NCBI RefSeq assembly: GCF_027942865.1
Contig: NC_134510.1
Span: forward strand, 24,111,209 to 24,175,208
Reading direction: 5' to 3'
Origin: Odontesthes bonariensis
Lineage: Eukaryota; Chordata; Actinopteri; Atheriniformes; Atherinopsidae
Length of the DNA: 64,000 nucleotides
The position numbers and the translations under genes were made by a program. Under the pieces are notes generated by a model. The model did not search any database, had not been told where the DNA came from, and was given only the letters and a program-made list of their open reading frames with translations. Every line of letters starts with the position of its first letter. The stretch's first letter is position 1. Below are positions 26,501-40,900 of this stretch, piece by piece.

Positions 26501-29500
26501 CATTATGCCCAGCGACATTTAGTCGCACTTTACCAGCATGAACTCAGGGACAGTGTCGAGCTGACATCTGAGATCGGAAGATGGTGAACAAGTGAAACTT
26601 CTGGTAACTGTCTGTGGTCTAGAAAACACCAAAATAAACATCAACGTTTGCATAGATGAGAGCCAGATGTGCCTGTGTTTTGCTTGTAGTCCGAAAAAAA
26701 TCAGAAACAGCGTACCCGTTTTGCTTTGCCACCTCAGTGATAACCAAAAATACTGTCGGGTCACCAGTCGTACCTAACTTTCATGTTATTTTAGATTGTA
26801 CATCTTAAGCTTAATATTTTGCAGCCAAAAAAGTAGTGTTAAGGACAGACCGAAACATTTCCATTTGCTGTCATGTGTTATGCTAAATTAGCTCTAACTT
26901 AATTCACTGCTTTGGCTCCTATTTTCTTCCTCTGTTGTGTAGTCGTGCACAGAGTGCTCTCCTCCCATGCTGCTCCCCAACAGCTGCAGTGCAGCAGCGC
27001 ACCAGCGCCTCCACCAAGGCTGCCCCCCACATGTCTGCCCGGAGTGTGGAGGCACAGCCAAGCAGCCGCTCTTTCAGAAGCACTTGCACGAGGCCTGTTT
27101 GCACTTTTCTCGCCGCATCGGGTACAGGTGCGTCATCTCCGTATGTGGCCGCTGAATTACTCAGAGGTCAGCGCCGTGCTGTTGGACCGGTTACATTGCT
27201 CTTCCTTCTCTGTCCCTTCACATTTCTCTCTCTGCAGATGCTCCAGTTGCCTGGTGGTGTTTGGAGGCCTGAACTCTGTGAAGTCTCACATCCAGCAGGC
27301 CCATTGTGACCTGTTCCACAAGTGCCCCAGCTGCCCCATGGCTTTCAAATCTTCCCCCAGCATACAGAGCCACATTACTGCTCAACACCCAACGCTCACT
27401 GACGGACAGACCATGTATGTTCAGTACACAAATGCGCATGCATATGTTCATGTGAATTGTTTTCCTTTCAAATGAGGTGACTCGGCTTTTATTCCTTTTA
27501 CAGGCTGATTTATAAATGTGTCATGTGTGACACGGTTTTCACTCACAAGCCACTGCTGTACGCCCACTTTGACAGTCATTTAACCAATCAGAAGGTGCAT
27601 GTGTTCAAATGCCCCGAATGCACCAAGCTGTTTTCACAGAGGAGTTCCCTGCTGGACCATTTCAAGGTATATCTTTACTTGTGTTAAGACCACAGCAAAA
27701 ACACACAAATCTCCGTCTGACTCCTTATTTACTCTGCTGTCTCTGTTCCTCAGACCCACAAGACGTCCACGTCAAAGGAAGATCTGCCGTCGCCTCCGGT
27801 GGCTTCCAAGCGTTTAGCTGTAAAGTTTGAGAGCTCAGGGGAAGAATTGATGGATAAAGAGAAAGAAGTGAAAGTAAAGACAGAAAGGATGAAGACCCCT
27901 TCAAAGTGGAAGTGTCTGTCTTGCAACACACAGTACACAGAGCGGGAGCACTACATTACCCATATGAGTGAACAGCACGGCAAGGTCTGGTAGTCTTCTG
28001 CAGTCAAAGATGTCTAACATCTGAATAAATTGCGGGTTTTCGTAACCATATATGTATATGTTTGTGTTTCTGTTGTGTAGATTCTGAAGAAGTTTCCGTG
28101 CAACAAATGCGAGAGCTCCTTCACCACCACCTCCAGTCTGAGGCGTCACATCAGAGATAAACACAAAGTCGTGAACCGTAGCTTCCGCTGCCAGTGAGTA
28201 TACTTCTCTGGACATGCTCGAACCTTGATACTTTATAAGATGAGAAAATGGGACAGTGGTCTATGGGCCCTCCGGGGGTACGACATAGAAAAAGACACAG
28301 TTCAGTCGTGGATTTCACTGCACTGGCTCAAGAACACTTTGTCCGTTCACACAATTTGTCGCTGCATCTATAAATGCAGCTTAAAACTCTTAAGATGAAC
28401 TGAGATAAGAAAGGAAACTGTCATGGATGAAAATATGAATATTTTTCTGAGGGCGTCAATATTGTTGAATATTGATCAAAATGCGCTGCTATGGAGATGA
28501 TGTTTTTGCAGGAAAGGCCTCGTCACTAAATGATGTGGGGAAATACTTTACAGTGAACTAACCCACCGCTATCGTGGCTACGCACAGATACATGCAGCGC
28601 TCACCTCGGCCCATTAACTCACTGCCTGCCAGCCATTTTCAGTACAGAGAGACCCATACTGCCAAGTGTTTTACAGTATTTTGACTGATTTTCCAAGACC
28701 CACAGAAAAGTGTGTTTTATGACTATGTACACACCGAAATTACCAAACGTAAGAGTAGACTCTCTTCTTTCATCAGGAACCATTTTCAGTCCTTTAGTAA
28801 TAGACAGTAGAACTTAGGTTGGTTTCACCAAAAACAGCTGTTTGACCAAAAAAACAGAGAAAACAAGCTTCTTTTTTTTGTGCAAAGTGGCACTGCTGCC
28901 ACCTTGCGGGTAATTTTGCCAGTATATTCTCTGTTTAGTGTTTACAAGCCTAAGATTTAGTGACAAACTCCGCTAGATTGTCCCCCAGCCCGCTCCGTTA
29001 AAAAACGCAATTGACATCCATAGACGTCTTTGGCAGTCAGCGTTTTTTTTTAAATTGACGTCTATAGACGTCAATGGCACCGAAAGAGTTAAGGAGCCTC
29101 TTCAGCTAATCTCAGTGAGTCGTAAAGAAAACACAGCGACGTTTCCAGCGTGATTTCTGCATCACGCGCTGCCTGCTGCGCGCTTTAGACAGCTGTTCCC
29201 GCACCACCAGCAGAAGGCCTCCCGCTGTGATGCGCTTGTGTGAGCAGTAACTACGGAAAAAGACCGGAGCAAAAAGTCTGCACATTCCTCTGGAGGTTTC
29301 TGGTGTTTTTGTAAGAAAACGGCCTGTGTGTGTGTGTGTGCAGGTTTTGTTCTGAGAGTAAGAAAACTTTCAGCAGCAGATCGATGCTGGAGAGACATGT
29401 TCAGCTGCGACACAGCATGAACAGTTCGGGCCAGGACACGCTGATGGTGAGCCACCGTCCCTTTGCTTCTTACAAGAAGAGGTGGATATTTTTACTGAAA

Positions 29501-30152
29501 AGTCTTCAACAGTTGTTTTAACATCCTCTGTGTGCAGAGAGGCGAGGAGGCTGACAGTTCGTCGGAACAGGACGGCAGTTTGGGATCTCGCCGGAGACGT
29601 AGAGCAGCTGTGAAGCTGGAGCTGGATGAAGAGTCCACAGACAGGACAAGTCCAGTGAAGAAGTCGCGCTCCACTTCCTCCGCTCCTTGCTCTCTGCCTG
29701 ACTCGGGGTTTATCTGCGCCCCCTGTGGCTTCACCACAGAGGAAAAGGCCAACTTCCTGGAGCACATTAGTCAGCACAGGCGAGGTGGGACAGACGGCGG
29801 CAGTCTGCAGTGTCTACAGTGCGGCGCCTGCTTCACATCCACCTCCTCCCTGTCCCGCCATCGCTTCATCACCCACAAAGTGAGAGAAAGTGACAGCCAG
29901 CAGGCCCTCAGTGTGCACACATCGCCCACCCCCGGTAATGTCAAGAACCTCGATGAAAGGAGTTCTCTGAACGGTTCTGCACCAGCTTCGCCCTCCAGTC
30001 AACCCTCCACAGGTCAGGGGAAGGAAGAGGAGGGAGCACTGGCCTGTAAGGTGTGTGGAAAACACTTTGAAAAGGCAACAGATCTGAATACACACTTCAG
30101 AACTCATGGCATGGCTTTTATCATTGCAAGGAATGCAGGAAAAACTGCCTAA
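23526..30152 (+). CDS. znf687: Zinc finger protein 687
   Basis: Coding exons 23526-25448, 25805-26063, 26175-26344, 26943-27127, 27238-27414, 27504-27666, 27754-27984, 28081-28193, 29344-29446 and 29538-30152 join in phase to about 1312 aa (human 1237). The N-terminus [20 protein letters not shown] is the signature of the ZNF592/ZNF687 family. The following IDAKEAI and the ending [12 protein letters not shown]-like motif ([16 protein letters not shown]) point to ZNF687 rather than ZNF592. The first exon codes for a 641-residue low-complexity region with the conserved SVIVKNTV and [18 protein letters not shown] stretches and [17 protein letters not shown]2H2 fingers follow, beginning [20 protein letters not shown] and ITLIKE-type SHIQ helices. 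The protein is nuclear and belongs to the ZMYND8-ZNF592-ZNF687 chromatin module. It lies directly after psmd4, as in mammals. The intron before 29344 carries a TTAA-flanked element. Confidence 0.96.
28614..29092. mobile_element. Non-autonomous TTAA-flanked DNA transposon in znf687 intron
   Basis: The element starts TTAACTCACTGCCTGCCAGC at 28614 and ends TGGCACCGAAAGAGTTAA at 29092, so TTAACTC at one end is mirrored by GAGTTAA at the other, with TGCCA/TGGCA inside. TTAA duplication is the target-site habit of piggyBac and Kolobok elements. Near the right end lies a perfect palindrome, TTGACGTCTATAGACGTCAA. It is about 480 bases with no transposase frame, hence non-autonomous. Confidence 0.65.
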
Positions 30153-31620
30153 GATGGCAAATGCAACTAAAAGAAAAGTGTTTTTAGTTGAGGAGATGAC
30201 ATGTTTGAGTGCCTTTGCATTGTTGGAGCTGTCATTCGTTCGTGAGTCGTGCGCCTTTGCACTGACTTAACCAAAGCCTCCAAGGGTAATCTAAAGTCAA
30301 ATGTTACGCTCTCTGTTCAAAGCAAGCCTTAACCTTCTGATTCTCAGGATCTGCATCACTGCTGCATTACTCCGTTCAGTCATACTAACAAGATGAGAGC
30401 TCAGTTTGACTTGTTCACTCCTGTGACCACATTCACATCATCATGTGCCTGTAGAGAAATCCTGCTGTGATCAAGTTTCACTCAATGTTTTCCAACCGCA
30501 GTGAAATCTTTGTTTTAGTTTCAATGTTTTCACGCTACTGAGGAGATCCTTGTAGAGTAATCCAGGTGTTTGTCCATGAAGTCACCTAAATGTATTTTTA
30601 AAACTAATCACTGCTGCGGTTTAGAATATTTTGATTCGGTTATCATTTGTGTACTTTTTTAATTTATGGAGAACCATTTTCCAAAGCCTGAGGTAAAACT
30701 GGTTTGCTTCAGCCACCGACTTGTGTATTTTTTATTGTGAATGAAAAGAGACAGACTGCTCTCTGAAAGCAGTGTGTTGTAAAAACATAAGAAAAGGTGA
30801 ACTCAGTCTTTGAACCTTCCCTCTGAGCGACAACCCCTCTCGACACGTTTAAAGTAATTTGGACTTTTTTTTTTTTGGAAACATGGATTCGGTCTAAAAC
30901 CTCGAGGCTTTGGAAAATGGTCAACAATAATGTGACGAGTAGATGACACTGTATTTATTAGGATGGAACATGAAATCATGAAAATTAAAACGATTAACAC
31001 GTAACCATTTTTAAATTAAAAGTACTGTACTTACATCAGATGAATTCGTTCCTTCTCGTCAAACGAGATGGAAGTGAAAGAAGTTTCATTTGTTTTTCTT
31101 GTGCAGGGAAATATTCCTTTTGAATCTTGCTCTGATCAGATAACTGTAATCAAACTTCAGTGGGTGTATGTCTATGTTTACGTTGCATCTCTTTAGTCTC
31201 TGACGCTACTAAAACATTAAAGTAATGACAACTGACTAAAGCTGTGTAATCGGATGCTCCCGCGGCCGCCGGCACAGATCGGTTTGTGGTACTGATGGAT
31301 CACATCGAAGCAGAAATATTTCAAATCGTCGCAAGACTGAGATGAGATGAGAGCGGTTTCATGCATCTTGAGTGCTCCGTTTGTTTTTCTTGCTGCTTCT
31401 AACAAGCCGACACTTCTCAGGAATATTTCCAACCACCACCCACAGCAGAAAAATAACTAATATCAACCGTTTACCTTCTCAGGAAACTTCCAGTGCTTCC
31501 AACACAAGTTCAGTTAAACTCACACCGTTTGTGCGAGAAAATAACGACTAATATCGTTTTTTTATTAACAAAAATAAAAACTGGGTGAGTCACAACAACG
31601 GTTTGGACAGATTTATAATC
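30153..31620. other. znf687 3' UTR and convergent intergenic region
   Basis: This is sequence between the znf687 stop and the presumed polyadenylation site of the opposing otoa gene. It is A/T-rich with no second gene recognised. I could not pick a single convincing AATAAA for znf687, and ATTAAA forms occur near 30985 and 31217. Confidence 0.4.
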
Positions 31621-31626
31621 TTTATT
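31621..31626 (-). other. Probable otoa polyadenylation signal
   Basis: TTTATT on the plus strand reads AATAAA on the minus strand and lies about 355 bases beyond the otoa stop codon. It is the nearest canonical hexamer in a suitable A/T-rich 3' UTR. Confidence 0.5.
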
Positions 31627-31979
31627 GAGTTTAATCATTTATCAGCCTTTAAATTGCCAGGTGTCCAGATAATAGCCATGCCAGCTACACAGGACATTAA
31701 AGTGTCTAACATTAAAACTTCCCCTTTGTTGCTTTTAAAATATACTTTCTTATAAATATAGAACTGACAGGATATTTAAAACGGAGAGATGAAGGAACCC
31801 TTACTTGATATCGTCTACTTTAACCACTCTCCTTCAATCTAAACAATAAATACGAGCTGAATCTTAAACCACAAACCAGATAAACGTGGAAGGAAAAGTG
31901 CTCTATGAGGATTATATCGCAGAAAGTGGAGCCGCTGAAGCGCCGTCTGGTGACGCTGCCGGACGCGATGCCTCTGATC

Positions 31980-34900
31980 TCACAGCAGCAGGAAACCCAC
32001 GAGGAGGAACAGGAGGGGCTTCATGAAGGCATCGATCCCCTCCATACTCAGCGGAGGAGCTCCTGGAAGTTGGTGCCATTAAAATAAGTGGGACAGGGAA
32101 CACAACGCTTATTAATTCCTGAACTTCATTTTAATGTCGGATTAAACACTTCCAGCTCCTCTGGTCTTTTGCCAAATACAATCTTTAATTAGACTTCAGA
32201 TTGTTTTGGTTTATTTTAGCATGAATTAGATAACACCACTGACGGATCATAACTGTCTCTCAATCATGTAAATATTTGCCCAATTTTCTTGTATCTGTCA
32301 GAAAAAGGAGCCCTTTTCATTGACCATTAGTTCACAAACATATTGTTCACATATTGCCTTGACAACAACTCCTAATACTTTCTGTGCAGCTTAAAAAAAC
32401 CAAACCAACAAAACATCTGGACAGATTCAACATTGACATCAGAAAAGGATAAAAACAGGGCTAAACTCCACCGTTATACCTCTTCCTTTATCTGTCTACA
32501 GAGGGGAAAATCTGACTTATCTACCAAATATGACATCATTTTTACCAGCTGGTCTGCGTTTCAATCTGTGGTTGAGTGATGATCAAGAAGCGGTTGAAGC
32601 AAGGTGTCCTGAAACTCGCTGTTGCTCTGTATAATTCCCTAAATGTTTTCACTACAAACGAGCCCTTTCACAGTACTCGTTGCAACATTCACCTCCACCT
32701 TGCTGAGGTCCTGATCTTGTAGAAAACACTGTGAAACCAGCAGACTGAGGGCAGGGTGAACAGAACGGCGTGTTGAAAGCGTGACGAAACGAAGCCGTGA
32801 ACGTGTGTTTTCTTACCCGAGTTATCTGAGTTTTTGGATTGGGAAAGAGAACCAGTTGAAGCCTTTTCAAGGGCAGCCAGTTGCTCATCCTTCAGCGCGG
32901 CCTTCTGTTCGCTGGTTATCATGCCGGCATTGTCGGGCCCGAGAGCCTCCAACTGAGCAACAGAGAGTACCTGGTGGGAGAAAAGTGAGGCAGACTTACC
33001 GCTTTTGAAGTAAAGACTCTGCATTAAAGTCTGTACTGAGAACACATGTACAATAAATGTATAATACACAGTGCTAATCAACAGTTTGGACACACAGCAG
33101 GTGTAACAGCACAACTCACTGTCAGGCGACAGTAACTGAACACTGAAGTGACTTCAGGTGTCTCATCTGTCCACCTGATGAATATAGGTGCAATATTCAC
33201 TCACTTTCAGCTCTGTTTTCAGTCTTTAGCATCACCTGAGGCATCACATCTACCTCTTTAGCTGCTAAATGCTCCTTTTTGCCCACCAGCCAGTCATTGT
33301 CCTGTTATTGTCCTGTGGCTTTGTGGAGCTTCATTTCCCAAAGTATGATTAGTAGTATTATTATAAAGCAGCAGTTTGCAATTTGGGAAAGCTTTTCACA
33401 TTATTATGATAACCTATTGTTTCATAAAACAGTCTCTTCGAGTGCGACAGAAGTAACCGTAGCGTTTAGCTCACAGCTGGTGGAGGAGGACGGAGGGACA
33501 GAAGTTGGACAAAGCTACTTACTGCAAAGCTGTCCGGAGGAATGTGTGAGACACAACTTCTGCTTAAGAATGAGAAGACGGCCGGGTCTAGAGAAGCCAT
33601 TTCAGTCGCACTCAACGCAGCTGAAGGGAGACACATACAAAATAACGATTTTACCAACTGCCAACAAACAGCTTGCAGTCCTTTTGGAGGCTCCTGCTTT
33701 GGGGTTCAATAAATTAGTAAGCAGAGGTGGTTCTCTCACCAACGATGCCCCCTAAGTCAGACACTCGGGCTTCGGTCCAAGTGCTGGGATTTCCAAACAC
33801 AGTCACAGCAAGATTTTTGAGCTCCTGCTCAACCTTTGAGGAGCACTGAATACCATCCATTGAGCCCACAGCATCCCTGTGACACACACACACACACACA
33901 CACACACATGACTGTGTGCAGCTGTGACACAGCAGCTGAAATATATTTGATTATGATTCCAGAAAAGCATATTGTATGTTTTGTAAATTGTAAATGTCAA
34001 TCTAGATTAGCTACAAACTTATTTAAGGACCCATACTTGTTAGCTTTAGAAATTGACACTGCGGTCAGAGATTAAAGGAGCCCGATAAATCTTGTACAGA
34101 TAGTTGAGATTTAGTGGGTGATTCTAGCTGAGACAGAACAGGGACTTTGGTTTTATGTTTTCTTTCATTTTGTTCCATTAGTGGTGGGTGTTTGTGGGAG
34201 GCTACATCCCCTTCTTGGCTGATGGGCCAAGTTTAACCAAATGTAAAATGATGTGTAAATGCAGGAGGCAGAAAGTGACACAAACAAATGACAAAAGAGT
34301 TGGGTCTGCACAAACCTGAAGGCGTCCACGTTAAGCTTGCTGATCTCGTCAGGGTTCAGACCACAGATGAACCGGTTCAGTGTTACCATCTCTGCGGCGC
34401 CCAGCTGCTGTGCTGTCAGGTTGTCGTGTTGAGCAACACTCTTCCACACCGACTCCATCTACGGAGACACTGGTCACATTATGAGCGCAGTTGGTGTATC
34501 GGTCACAATTACGTGAAGCCGTTTCTGTAATTCACCTGAGAATCTCTCCAGCCACAGTGGCCAATATCCTCCAGAGTGTCCAGAGATATGGGGAGCTTCG
34601 CCAGGTCGGAGCTGTCGAAACCCTGAGTTATGCACCCCAACTGCACGACAACACTCTCAGTCATCTGTGACACTGGGCCAAAGGCCTGCAGAAACGGACA
34701 CAAACCCTCTTTCTTTAAACAGTTCAGACTCTTCAGATGGAATGCAGTTAGTTTTTCGAATGATTTGTATCATCTTATTATGAATGAAAATCCTCTGTAC
34801 TGTATGTACTAAAAAGCTCTGGGGTCAAAATACTGAAGCTGGAATGTTTTATTTTAAGCACTTTAAGTTTAGCTGAACAGATCCAGTTCTTTCACTGCAC

Positions 34901-37900
34901 CTCGACTGCTTTTTTACTCAGTACATCCAGCTGTTCTGCACTGTAGCCAGAAATTGCCCCAAGAATTTCCACAGTCGCCAGGAAAGTGCTATTTGACATC
35001 ATGTCGAGCTCTGCTGCGGTCCAGTAGACATTGTCCTTTCCCAGTTCTTCAATCACCAACTCCGTGGGCGCCACAGTGTTGCCTGTGTTGTCACTGGTGG
35101 CTGAAAATGGCAGATGGAGAGAGGAAAAAAAGAGAAAAATCACAATAGAATGATACGTAATTGTTTTTACACAGATTAGAGGAACTGAAACGGGTCCCTT
35201 TTTCACCTGCTCTCTTTTTGCGTGCCTCATTCGATGCTGTGGTGGTGAGATCGAAGATTTTCCTTTTCAGTGCCTCTGAAGTATGAGTCAGGCGGGACCT
35301 CAGGAAAACAAGAGCATCCTTCATCCATGGCTGACAGAAACAGAGAGAGAGAGGCAAAAACAACAAAAATGGATGGAATGGAATGAAAGTACATTCAAGG
35401 ATCGAGGCAATCAGGAAAGTACATCCCATCTCAGTTTTGAGGGGTAAATAGATGAACATGTGGCAAAGGACATTTAGGAAGATTATGAGATAAGAAAGTG
35501 GTCAGATACACACTTTATTGGGTAGGGCAGATATGGCCCTCTCATCTAAAAGAAGGAGGGGACCCAGTGATTCCAGAGTGTCAGATGACCAATTGGATGG
35601 ACTCCTGCAGGCAATAAACAACAATGCATCACACTAATCAGGCATTATTGCTGCTGTAGCTCCTCCATCCACTGGGAGCTTGTCCTACCCAAAAGCCTCG
35701 CTGACCAGCTGAATTAGACCTGTCCTGTGACGTTGGGGAATGTGCTGGCAGGAAACCATGGCCTGGAGACTGAACTTGATGACATCGGGGGCCATGAGAC
35801 GCAGCGTGGAGGGCTGCAACTCACACAAGAGCGATCCAAGCCGCAACACGTCGGCGGCAGTCAATCCAGTTAAATCTTCCCCCTGCAAAGGCAAAAAAAA
35901 GCACCTCAGACTGTCCGTGTTGGTCAGAATTCTTGAGTTAAAACATGGATCGGTATCAAGAAGTGTTGAAAATGATACACTTTTAGTAGAATGTTATGTA
36001 AAATGTTTTTTCTGTTTTTTCTGTTGTAGTAGGCATGACATCATCTGCGTCATGAGAATCCTGAGTTTGAATTTGAATATTGGAATGTCCAATTAAGCTA
36101 ACCGTTCTCCTTCCGTTGGTCAATGTACAGTATAATGTGTGTTTCGAGTAAAGGGCTTCACGCCACCTAAACTCTCCACAGGAATCGTCTCCCATTATTG
36201 TTCATCATTTAAAAACCAATAAGAAGTACAGTCGGCTATCAAACAGCCACCAGATATTTTAAAATTCTCAAATATTGATTGCAGAATTTGAATTACATGT
36301 ACTTTGAAAGAACAGCGATCAAGCACCACAGTGTTTAAAACATAGAGAATCTATTCAGGGAAGCCAGTGGTGAGGTAACACTTCGTACCAGTTTAACCCT
36401 TAATTTGTCACCAGTATGCATTCGCTGTGAATACCTTTGCAAGGCAAAGCAGAGCTCTTTGGGTGAGTGCGGGGCGGGATGGGGCAAGAGGAGGCAATAA
36501 GCTCAGGTTGGCTGTTTCCATCTTGTCAATGAAGACCGGACACACAGAGTCGGGCAAATCCGTCATGTTCCAAGGGCTGGAATAAATTAGATGAAAAAGG
36601 GTTTATATGAAATACATGACAAGTGATGATAAGGTGCCCAAAAGAAGATGCTGTTTGCTTACGGGAGGTAAAGAAGTAATGATGAGGGAATCATATCCAT
36701 TTCCTTCTCAGTGATGGTTTGGAAATAGTCACTTCGCTCTTTCTCCAAAGTCATGAAAAGCTTTCTGGCAACACATCCAGCCTATATATATATATATAAA
36801 TATATATATTTATACTGTACATATTATCACTAGGTACATTAGATGCACTGTACTTTTTTTATTCAAATAAAAACAGTACAGTGATTCAGTAAATATTTAC
36901 CTGGACTTTGGAGAGCCACTGTGGAGTGTCCGTTAGGGCCTGAGCCATGTCCAGTGTGCTGCTGTCAGCAACGGCGTCGATCATCTTACAAGTTATGCCC
37001 TGAAGGACTGAATGCAGCCTTCTGTCTCAGGAAATAACGTTTGGAATGTGAGCAGATGAGGCAATGACAGAAATATACATGCAGTAATAGTGTGGATGAA
37101 ATAAGTCTGCATTTAGGGTGCATTTTGATAAAGCTCGTCATGTTGTTTCACGACGCGTTTCTTGGGTTGACACAGGTGGCCCGAAAACAATTATCTCACC
37201 TGTACTGAAGCTGCTTTAGGTCTCGCATCTTCTTTGCCAGGTAGGCTGCCTGAGTGCGTGACATTAAAGGAGGAAGCGTGACATTGCGTTCCAGAACAAG
37301 AGTCTTGAGATAATAACTCAGTACTGCTTACCTGCGTGAGACTCCAGGTTTTATTCTCCACTTCTTCTAAAGAGGTGATGTTGGCCTTGTCTAATCTGGT
37401 AAGAGAAACACTGTGAAGCAAAGGGCCTTGCAGCCTCTGCACCAGCTCTGAGGTAGACAGGTTCCCACGCAGCTACAGGGAAACAGTTGCATTATATGTA
37501 AAGTCTACATGAAAGATAGCACTGATAATACAATGAACTCATTATCTGAGATGAAATCCATTCGCGCCGTCTTCATTAACTTCTATTTTCTGCTTCCCCG
37601 TGCTTACTCACCCCCTGCAGCATGGCCTTTAATTGCCCCTTCCTCATCTTCTTGGAGACGTTCCTCAAGCCTTCTGGGTCATCCAGGATTTCCTGGGCTT
37701 TCACATTCTTGAGTACACAGCTCGGCAAACCTGCTGCAACTGACTGAAGAGCCATCAAGTCTTTGCCCAGCATCTCAGCGCACTAAAGACATGAGAGTAA
37801 GCGGAGTGAGAGGTGCATCGGGAGATGGAAAACGGCCATCACAGAACAGTTGCCATCTTTAGAGGCTCACCTTCTTATCGCCCAGCTGTTTCTTGACCAA

Positions 37901-40900
37901 AATGTGCAGCTGGCTCCGCGTCCATTTGATGCTGGGTCCAAGACTTTTGAGAACATCTTTGAGATTTTTTTTAGGGACTGCCAACAGTTGTTTGGGAGAC
38001 AACAAAGTCACACTACTGCCCAGGTCTAGCAGTGCTTGAGCGCTGCTGGAATTTGACATCACGCTGTTGATGAGACGCTTCTTCAGCTTCAGTCAGGAGA
38101 AGGAAAGGAGACATTGAGAGATAAGGAGACAACCTAGATTCAGATCAGTCACTTCCTCTGTGGGTGACGAAGACAAATGTGAGAGGTTATTGTACGCAAG
38201 TGTAATAAAGAGGAGGAATACTTTTGACGTTATGGGGCTGTCGCAGTCTTCAAGCTGAGCGAGGAGATTCTTGCTGAGGTCAGGAGTCAAGTCTGGAGCA
38301 TCATAGTAACAAGCCAGTGGGCCGAGCCTGCGGAGGGTCAGAGGTAACGGCGTGGGGTATTTTGTTCATTTGTGTGATGTTTTTCTGTCTCAAATAGATA
38401 GATTTAAGTCTTTCCATCCTTAAAAAAAACTTATGTACAACATTGCTCAACAGGGCTATTACATTTAGGTTACAAAGCACTGTGAGAATTAAACCACTAT
38501 CACAACAGTATGCTCATCTGACTATCTCGTTTTTGACAGTAGACAAAAAAAACCATCAGATTTATTTATATAGCAGTTATGCTCTGTTCAAGTGCACCAA
38601 AGTAGGAATACACACTTATCCATATTCTCTGGAAACTGCTTTTCACTGAAGCACTCTTGAATTCTTTGGATAAACTTCTTGCCAAGGCTGGGCTTCATCT
38701 TGGTTGCCCTCGTCATGCGGGAGTTGAACTGAGCCGAGCGGAAAAAGTCGCACAGCTGGAAGAGAACATGAAAAGAACCGGCATGGATCAACGCTTTAAA
38801 AGTGTCGCCACTTGGCTATCCCAGTTTAATCTGCGTTTTAGCCTTCTTCGCAGGCCCGTTTACCTTTTCTTTGGGAGACGAATCAACATCATCTGGTGAT
38901 AAAAGGGTGAGATAAGGCCCCATCATGGTGAGCGCATCCAAATCCAGCCATTTCAACGACTGTTTGCAGCGATGTATTGGTGCTGCGTAATAAAGACGGC
39001 CGTTATAATACACATTCAGACTTAACACATGCTGAAAACATGATTTTAAGAATACAGTATTGTTGTGTTCTTTGCAGCTCATCAAGCACTGTCACCTTTT
39101 AGTTTAGAGCACGGCTGCTGTAGTAGTAAATCGTGGGATTTCATTCCACGCCATATTAAGCAATGGAAACTATGACTGATCTCTAGCACACGTAGATTTA
39201 CATTACTGCCTCGATTTGACTGAAGTCTCATCTCAACAACAAACAGATTTGCAAACAGATTTGCAAATGCTTGGATGTGCAAATGCATCTTCCATGAACA
39301 CGTAAACAGGGGCAATGTTTTGCTGAACCACAAAATGTCCCATTGTTTTGTCCGTTCCCTTATCAAATGTTGCTCCTTTATATTCAATTAAATGAAAGAC
39401 ATAATGTTCCCGTTTTCTTTGTGTGATATGCAATTTTCTTTCTGCTTGTATCTCACTTTTTCCTTTTTTTAAACCATCTCCATTGCTGTTAGTTCCACCT
39501 GTTTGGCCTACATTTGAGAGATTTTAAAACCTAATTTCCCTTCTTTCTATTTCAATGAACCCAGATCCCATTTTCAAAGTGTCGTAACAAATAAAACACG
39601 AGGTTGGGGCGGTCGGTGGCGTAGTGGGTTAAGCAGCCGCCCCATGTATAGAGGCTACAGTCCTCCCTGCAGCTGGCCCCGGTTCGAATCCCGCACCGGA
39701 CGGCCCTTTGCTGCATGTCTTCACCCTCTCTCTGTCCCCTGCTTCCTGTGTCTCTCCAACAGTCTATCCATTAAAAAAAAGCATAAAAAGCCAAAAAAAC
39801 AAAACAAACAAACAACGAGGTCGAGGCGCTGCTGTCTCCCAGTTAATGTGCAATGTAAAACAAACAGAGATATGACAGTTTTCATTTGATAGTACGACAA
39901 CATTTATCCGAGCATTAAATTGGGATGGTAGGGGCAAGGAGGATTTCGATATATTTGTAATTTTTTGTTTTTTCACAAAACGGAAAAAAGTGGTCGAGTC
40001 AGTCGATACTAATCCATGAGATAATATACCGGAGAGGTCTGACACCAGCAGAACAGGCTCAGAACCCCGCAGGGTTGAGCAGAAACTTTGAGGCAGAAAT
40101 AAAGCCTTTATAAAGTAAGATCAGTCAAATTTCAGGGTATGGATGTAGACAAAAAAAACAGTTTGAGGTCAGCGTCAGGTCAGCGTTTGGGTATGCCGGG
40201 TTAGTTTCAAACTTAGCTTCTTACCTGATTTTTCCTTAGGTGGGGGTCTCATTGTGCAGTTGAACTGGCTCTGGGTGATCTGCTCTTTCATCCAGTTTAG
40301 CACCTCAGACCTTTGATCATCAGTCATGGACTCGTGCACCTCCCGGAGCATGTTCATCCTGGAGCAAAAGAGCAGCGTCACAGTTAAAAGTGCTGAGAGC
40401 TGGGGGACAAAGCAGTTGCATGATGGCATTACTCACATCTTTTTCATGTTTTTGCCCTCTACTTTTGGGGGAAGCTTCATTGTTGCATAGGGTATGTCTT
40501 CCAGCACAGGTTTAGCAGCCCAGAGCAGTGAGTCATAGTCGTTTGAGTCAAAGTTCGAGTCTTCGGTCCGAGCAGTCAGTGCCGACCAAGACAAAGGGGC
40601 CACAAACGCCTTCATGTAGCACGCAGATGGCTCCTGGGGGGAAAAGACAAAACAGCAAGGATGGTTAAACTGCTACAGACCAACAGTGATTCATAACTGG
40701 ATCGAAGGAGTTTTGCACTGGTGTACTGACAGAGGAGCTCCTCATCATCTTGATCATGGCTGGAAGATTGCTGCAATTCCACATCTTGTTTATGTAAGAG
40801 ACAGAGAGGAAAAAAAAGGGTTTCGCAAGTCAGGCGAAGCATTCGAACAATAAATATTAGACCAGACTGACCAATAAAATAACAGCATAATATCAGAGTT

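Noticed and set aside
29370-29777. 135-codon minus-strand open frame
   Set aside because: It runs across an intron of znf687 and opposite its zinc-finger exons; no recognisable domain.
23526-30152. ZNF592 as the identity of the zinc-finger gene
   Set aside because: The N-terminus is shared, but the C-terminal [10 protein letters not shown] end and the location next to psmd4 fit ZNF687.
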